This document shows positions 31,779 to 32,768 of a stretch of 32,768 bases of DNA, one piece after another (the stretch's first letter is position 1; the number at the start of each line of letters is the position of its first letter). A model generated the notes under the pieces. The model was given only the letters and a program-made list of their open reading frames with translations. It ran no database searches and was not told the DNA's origin. The position numbers were made by a program, and so were the translations under genes. This stretch comes from Anaerolineae bacterium (GTDB taxonomy: Bacteria > Chloroflexota > Anaerolineae > Aggregatilineales > Phototrophicaceae): the NCBI GenBank assembly GCA_016789005.1, contig JAEURA010000171.1, positions 1 through 32,768 on the forward strand, read 5' to 3'.

Positions 31779-32768
31779 TCAAGGCGTGCGAAATGTTACA
31801 TCCTCGCCCAACAGCGCGATCTGGGGCACGAACAGCCGCAGGATCGCCAGGCGCATGAACTGGGCGTAGGGGATGTTGCCGCCGAACTCCCATTCCAGGG
31901 CGAACGGGTCGGCGGATACCGGAAATTGCAGTGAGGCGAGGTCCGGCGCCAGCGCCAGGGCGCGGTCGAGCGCCTGCCGCGCGCCGTCGCGGTCGCCGGA
32001 TGCCAGCCGCAGGGCGGCGAGGTTGAACCAGCCGACGGCGTACTGTGGCGCAAGTTCGGTATAGCGTTCGAAGGACTGGCGCGCCCCGTCGGCGTCGCCC
32101 GCCAGCGCCAGCAGCATGCCCCGCTGGCTGTGGGTGATGGCAAGCCCCGGATCGGCGGCGATCACCGAGTCGAGCGCCGCCGCCCCGGCGATCAGGTCGC
32201 CATCGCCGACGGCAGTGGAGAGCGCCGCGACGTAGCGCGTGTAAAGGGTAGTACTCCAGATGGCGGCGGCGGCGAGGCACACACCCAGGAGGGACAGGGC
32301 AAGCCCTGCCCGCCGCCCCTCACTCCTTGCCCCCTCTCCCACAAGGGGAGAGGGGGTTAAGGAAGAGAGGGCTGCCAGCAGCACACCGAGCGCCAGCGCC
32401 GGCATCATAATCGTCGTGTCGAACAGCAGATGCACCCCGACACCGGCGACCGCCGCCCACGCTCCGGCGCGCTCCGCATCCAGCGCCATCCGCTCAGCGC
32501 GCAGATGGCGCAGCAGGGTCCGCAGCAGCAGAACGACGGTCAGCGCCAGCGCCGCCAGCCCGATCACGCCCAGTTCCGCCATGACGTTGAAGATCAGGCT
32601 GTGGGCGTGGCTGTGCGGCTCGTGATAGGGCGTGGAATTCAGGCGCGCCAGTTCGCCGCCGAAGGTGAACAACCCGCTCCCGGTGAGCGGCTGTTCCCGA
32701 AAGACGGTCAGCGCCGTCTCGTAAATCCAGGTGCGCAGGTCGAGCGTGCGCCCGCTGCGATTGAAGGT
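31779..32768 (-). CDS. O-antigen-ligase/Wzy_C-like membrane protein with TPRs (5' end cut by window)
   Basis: The frame is open to the window edge, so at least 329 residues of the C-terminal part are seen; the call of a start at 32672 is only an internal TTG. The first visible residues (TLDLRTWIYETALTVF, then PLTGSGLFTF) and EPHSHAHSLIFNVMAELGVIGLAAL match the conserved Wzy_C core with its Pro-Gly and His-rich loop. Several transmembrane helices follow. A cytoplasmic or periplasmic TPR-like stretch is near the end, with HSQRGMLLALAGDADGARQSFERY and a following unit with GDRDGARQALDRALALAPD. It is presumably a surface-glycan polymerase or ligase. In one loop (about 32316-32370) the coding sequence is a palindromic repeat read as LTPSPLVGEGARSEG. 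Confidence 0.78.
   Translation of the reverse strand, partial: TFNRSGRTLDLRTWIYETALTVFREQPLTGSGLFTFGGELARLNSTPYHEPHSHAHSLIFNVMAELGVIGLAALALTVVLLLRTLLRHLRAERMALDAERAGAWAAVAGVGVHLLFDTTIMMPALALGVLLAALSSLTPSPLVGEGARSEGRRAGLALSLLGVCLAAAAIWSTTLYTRYVAALSTAVGDGDLIAGAAALDSVIAADPGLAITHSQRGMLLALAGDADGARQSFERYTELAPQYAVGWFNLAALRLASGDRDGARQALDRALALAPDLASLQFPVSADPFALEWEFGGNIPYAQFMRLAILRLFVPQIALLGEDVTFRTP
32316..32370. repeat. Family B palindrome inside the ligase-like coding sequence
   Basis: CCCCCTCTCCC (32330-32340) pairs with GGGAGAGGGGG (32346-32356) around ACAAG, flanked by CCCCTCAC (32316-32323). The frame is kept, and the minus-strand translation LTPSPLVGEGARSEG sits in a loop between hydrophobic helices. 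It is the same palindrome family seen in intergenic positions elsewhere in the window. Confidence 0.65.

Noticed and set aside
1..32768. tRNA, rRNA or prophage genes
   Set aside because: I saw no tRNA-like cloverleaf, rRNA-like stretch, integrase or phage structural gene on reading; a tRNAscan-type search was not possible here.

Overview
The window is a GC-rich stretch of bacterial chromosome that looks like a Chloroflexota genome, most likely class Anaerolineae. This assignment is an inference. It rests on proline/threonine-rich linkers in secreted proteins, a giant Ser/Thr kinase–STAND ATPase–WD40 protein, an ECF sigma factor overlapping a membrane anti-sigma-like protein with an SH3-like ectodomain, and pervasive small palindromic intergenic repeats. 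No rRNA, tRNA, CRISPR array, prophage or intact transposase was seen. GC content leaves long antisense reading frames open throughout, and these were discarded.

Layout. 1-340: two abutting non-coding repeat elements. 341-3821 (+): secreted clan GH-A-like glycosidase, a small membrane-anchored protein, then a TVP38/DedA-type membrane protein, the last two separated by a 175-bp inverted-repeat element. 3830-8484 (-): divergent pyruvate-kinase-like protein, FprA-type ferredoxin-NADP reductase, glutamate 5-kinase and a stand-alone receiver domain. 8686-11873 (+): glycerate 2-kinase, a hairpin array, a GNAT acetyltransferase and a PLP threonine/serine dehydratase. 11861-15361 (-): branched-chain amino-acid type ABC importer genes livK-livH-livM without ATPase genes, followed by a small beta-sandwich-like protein. 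15874-17505 (+): exported beta-helix protein with a 342-bp internal duplication. 17529-23165 (-): tight five-gene cluster manA-cdd-recO-(alpha-solenoid)-(PPC lipoprotein). 23332-29761 (+): fasciclin–PstS fusion, an unknown 170-aa protein and the 1475-aa kinase/STAND/WD40 protein. 29920-31705 (-): ECF sigma and anti-sigma-like protein. 31779-32768 (-): 3' part of an O-antigen-ligase-like membrane protein with TPRs.

How it fits together. Most genes are housekeeping or central metabolism (proB, glycerate kinase, dehydratase, manA, cdd, recO) mixed with cell-surface and signalling functions. The most unusual coding region is 23.3-31.7 kb, where an exported fasciclin/phosphate-binding fusion, an unknown protein and a membrane-spanning kinase–STAND–propeller protein lie together, facing an ECF sigma/anti-sigma pair. 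The most unusual non-coding content is a set of small repeats. One is a 133-bp inverted-repeat element present twice. The other is a G/C-rich palindrome family that supplies a stop codon and a probable start codon to flanking genes, sits between livK and livH, and is translated inside the O-antigen-ligase-like gene. A separate array of mini-hairpins lies at 9979-10257.
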